Assembly (NCBI RefSeq): GCF_002105755.1
Contig: NZ_CP020821.1
Coordinates: 5,084,001-5,148,000, forward strand
Origin: Mycobacterium colombiense CECT 3035
Lineage (GTDB): Bacteria > Actinomycetota > Actinomycetes > Mycobacteriales > Mycobacteriaceae
Direction: 5' to 3'
Length of the DNA: 64,000 nucleotides
This document shows, in pieces, positions 61,943 to 64,000 of this stretch; the first letter of the stretch is position 1, and every line of letters starts with the position of its first letter. Position numbers and translations under genes: made by a program. The notes below the pieces were generated by a model that searched no databases, was not told the origin of the DNA, and worked only from the letters and a program-made list of their open reading frames with translations.

Positions 61943-62079
61943 GAGCCTAGCCGCGCGACGGCGAGCGCCGATAGCGGCGCGAGTGAGGAGCGCGGCGATC
62001 GAGCCTAGCCGCGCGACGGCGAGCGCCGATAGCGGCGCGAGTGAGGAGCGCGGCGATCGAGCCTAGCCGCGCGACGGCG
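61943..62079. repeat. 58-bp tandem direct repeat in the punA/cutinase promoter region
   Basis: Two perfect 58-base copies lie at 61943-62000 and 62001-62058, each beginning GAGCCTAGCCGCGCGACGGC, followed by a 21-base partial copy (62059-62079) and decayed pieces to about 62125. The unit contains the near-palindromic GAGCGCCGATAGCGGCGCGAGTGAG. It occupies the space between two divergent starts and is a candidate variable-number locus. Confidence 0.92.
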
Positions 62080-62154
62080 GTGGACCCTAGCCCTAGCGCG
62101 GCGGTCGAGCCTGGCCGCGCGACGGTGTCCCCGGTATATGTCAGGATCTGCCGT

Positions 62155-62829
62155 ATGAATCTTCGTAGGTGGCCGGTGGTTGGCCCGGTCATGGGAATAG
62201 CCGTCGCCGTTGTGCTGTCGGTGGTTTCGATCACATTCGCTCCGGCGCCGTCGGCGAAAGCGGACTGTCCCGACGTGCAACTCATCTTCGTTCGCGGCAC
62301 CGCCGAGCCGCCCGGCCTGGGCGCGGTGGGCGACGCGCTGTTCGCCGTGCTGCAGCCGGCGCTGGGCTCGCGCAACGTCGACTCCTACGCGGTGAACTAC
62401 CCGGCTAGCTACAACTTCCTGACCACCGCCGACGGCGCCAACGACGCGCGCGACCACATCGCGCAGATGGTCGACCAGTGCCCGTCGACGCGGCTGGTGC
62501 TGGGCGGCTTCTCGCAGGGCGCCGCCGCGGTCTCGATGCTCGCGGGGGTGCCGCCGGTGGGCCAGCGCATCGGCAACTTCGGCTCGGCTCCGCCGCTGGA
62601 TCCCGCGCTGGCCAACAAAATCAGGGCGGTCGCGGTGTTCGGCAACCCCGGCAACCGGTTCAACACGCCGCTGTCGTCGACGGGCGCCTTCGCCGGCCGC
62701 GCCATCGACCTGTGCAGCGAGGGCGATCCCGTCTGCGTCGTCGGTGGTCGTGACCGCGACGCGCACCACGACTACTCCGAACCGCCGTACCCCGGCCAGG
62801 CGGCCGGATTCATCGCCGGGCTGGTGTAG
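62155..62829 (+). CDS. Secreted cutinase-like esterase (Culp family)
   Basis: 224-residue exported serine esterase. The signal peptide ends after PSAKA near residue 35. The mature protein begins DCPDVQLIFVRGTAEPPGLG. The nucleophile is in LVLGGFSQGAAAVSM (Ser near residue 119), with Asp/His in CSEGDPVCVVGGRDRDAHHDY; four cysteines can form two disulfides. Mycobacterial Culps hydrolyse lipid esters at the cell surface. Which Culp this corresponds to cannot be decided by eye. Confidence 0.87.
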   Translation: MNLRRWPVVGPVMGIAVAVVLSVVSITFAPAPSAKADCPDVQLIFVRGTAEPPGLGAVGDALFAVLQPALGSRNVDSYAVNYPASYNFLTTADGANDARDHIAQMVDQCPSTRLVLGGFSQGAAAVSMLAGVPPVGQRIGNFGSAPPLDPALANKIRAVAVFGNPGNRFNTPLSSTGAFAGRAIDLCSEGDPVCVVGGRDRDAHHDYSEPPYPGQAAGFIAGLV

Positions 62830-62875
62830 CCCGGCGGGGTTGGGCGCGGAAAACATACTGCGACATACTGCGAGA

Positions 62876-64000
62876 GTGCCCATAACCCCGTTAGACAGCG
62901 TTGAAGATGTCATACGGCGGCGTGGTGCCGACCTTGTCGAGTTGTCTCATGACATCCACGGCGAGCCTGAGCTGGCCTTCGCCGAGCATCGCAGCTGCGC
63001 CAAGGCGCAGGCACTGGTCGCCGAGCGCGGCTTCGAGATCACCGCGGCCGCCGGCGGGCTGGACACCGCGTTTCGCGCCGACTTCGGCAGCGGGCCGCTG
63101 ACCATCGGGATCTGCGCCGAATACGACGCGCTGCCCGAGATCGGCCACGCCTGCGGCCACAACATCATCGCGGCGTCGGCGGTGGGCACCGCGCTGGCGC
63201 TGGCCGAGGTCGCCGACGACCTGGGGCTGCGGGTGTCGCTGCTGGGCACGCCGGCCGAGGAGGCCGGCGGCGGCAAGGCGCTGCTGCTGAAGGCCGGGGT
63301 GTTCGACGACATCGCCGCAGCGGTCATGCTCCACCCGGGGCCCGCCGACATCGCCGCGGCGCGCTCGCTGGCCCTGTCCGAGGCGACGGTGAACTACCGG
63401 GGCAAGGAATCCCATGCGGCCGTCGCGCCGCATCAGGGCATCAACGCCGTCGACGCCGTCACCGTCGCTCAGGTGGCCATCGGGCTGCTGCGCCAGCAAC
63501 TGGCGCCCGGGCAGCTGGTGCACGGGATCGTCACCAACGGCGGGCAGGCGGTCAACGTGATCCCCGGGCACGCGACGCTGGAGTACGCGATGCGCGCGGT
63601 CGAGGCGGAATCCCTGCGCGAGCTGGAGGGCCGCATGTACGCCTGCTTCGCGGCGGGTGCGCTGGCCACCGGCTGTGAATACGAGATCGACAATCCCGCA
63701 CCGCCGTACGACGAGCTGCAGCCCGACCAGTGGCTGGCCGACGCCTTTCGCGACGAGATGTGCCGGCTGGGCCGCGAGCCGGTGGCCCGCGAGTACGAGG
63801 CCGCGCTGCCGATGGGCAGCACCGACATGGGCAACGTGACGCAGGTGCTGCCGGGGATCCACCCGGTGGTCGGGGTCGACGCCGGCGGCGCCATGGTGCA
63901 CCAGCGCGCCTTCGCCGACGCCGCCGCCGGCCCCAGCGCCGACCGCGCGGTGGTCGAGGGCGCGATCATGTTGGCGCGCACGGTGGTTCAGCTGGCCCAG
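62876..64000 (+). CDS. amiB1: M20-family amidohydrolase AmiB1, 3' end cut by window
   Basis: 375 codons are open to the window edge; about 20 more are expected from Rv3306c. GTG 62876 opens MPITPLDSVEDVIRRRGAD. M20/AbgB-like features: LSHDIHGEPELAFAEHR, CAEYDALPEIGHACGHNIIAA (zinc ligands), GTPAEEAGGGKALLLKAG (catalytic Glu), the dimerisation-domain start VNYRGKESHAAVAPHQGINAVDA and LPMGSTDMGNVTQVLPGIHP. Probably cleaves an acyl-amino acid or aminobenzoyl-type amide; substrate unknown. AmiA1 is expected next. Confidence 0.88.
   Translation, partial: MPITPLDSVEDVIRRRGADLVELSHDIHGEPELAFAEHRSCAKAQALVAERGFEITAAAGGLDTAFRADFGSGPLTIGICAEYDALPEIGHACGHNIIAASAVGTALALAEVADDLGLRVSLLGTPAEEAGGGKALLLKAGVFDDIAAAVMLHPGPADIAAARSLALSEATVNYRGKESHAAVAPHQGINAVDAVTVAQVAIGLLRQQLAPGQLVHGIVTNGGQAVNVIPGHATLEYAMRAVEAESLRELEGRMYACFAAGALATGCEYEIDNPAPPYDELQPDQWLADAFRDEMCRLGREPVAREYEAALPMGSTDMGNVTQVLPGIHPVVGVDAGGAMVHQRAFADAAAGPSADRAVVEGAIMLARTVVQLAQ

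Noticed and set aside
61943..62079. CRISPR array
   Set aside because: The copies are directly adjacent 58-base units with no unique spacers.

Overview
The window is mycobacterial chromosome, most likely a slow grower close to the Mycobacterium avium complex. The evidence is very high GC with GTG/TTG starts and dense, overlapping genes whose products and order follow M. tuberculosis blocks Rv3389c, Rv3372-Rv3354, Rv3342-Rv3328c and Rv3319-Rv3306c (recognised from memory, not by search). No tRNA, rRNA, CRISPR array, IS element or prophage was seen. Differences from M. tuberculosis include icd2 placed directly upstream of icd1, two tandem FHA-ABC exporters beside mfpA, a paralogous von Willebrand A pair, a GntR/cupin pair and a lipoprotein hydrolase inside the nucleoside-salvage cluster.

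Regions. 0-9 kb: a MaoC dehydratase, otsB2, a WS/DGAT acyltransferase, dnaE2 behind a perfect mycobacterial SOS box, an FMN/F420-type oxidase, a nitroreductase, a TrmL-type RNA methyltransferase and a SAM methyltransferase. 9.5-14.2 kb: a five-gene conservon (sensor kinase-like, roadblock, DUF742, GTPase) ending in the gyrase-binding pentapeptide protein MfpA. 14.2-19.5 kb: two tandem FHA-FHA-ABC-permease genes. 19.5-26.9 kb: an old-yellow-enzyme-type reductase, folD, a small membrane protein, an exported repeat protein, an exported FAD oxidoreductase, a DUF4189 protein, a 13E12-type HNH protein and a methyltransferase. 26.9-29.7 kb: metX-metZ behind a SAM-IV riboswitch. 29.9-36.8 kb: icd2-icd1, a hydrolase, trpS, a YihY membrane protein and a guanidinium-type SMR exporter behind what I read as a guanidine-III riboswitch. 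36.8-44.9 kb: dacB1-sugI-nagA, a small hypothetical gene, an SMP-30-type lactonase, an aminotransferase, the ECF41 sigma factor sigJ and its carboxymuconolactone-decarboxylase partner with an ECF41-type promoter. 45-52.6 kb: sdhCDAB and divergent cdd-hydrolase-deoA-add. 52.6-64 kb: GntR/cupin pair, VWA pair, Rv3311 homologue, sapM, upp, punA(deoD)-pmmB, a 58-bp tandem repeat, a cutinase-like protein and the start of amiB1.

How genes work together: nucleoside salvage is spread over cdd, deoA, add, upp and punA-pmmB. Methionine synthesis (metX, metZ) is feedback-controlled by SAM. The TCA cycle is represented by two unrelated isocitrate dehydrogenases and a complete succinate dehydrogenase.

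A technical point matters for every reader: four otherwise normal genes (dnaE2, the conservon sensor, one FHA-ABC gene and the DUF4189 gene) carry in total six apparent one-base losses, each compatible with a shortened C or G run. This looks more like homopolymer undercalling than real gene decay.
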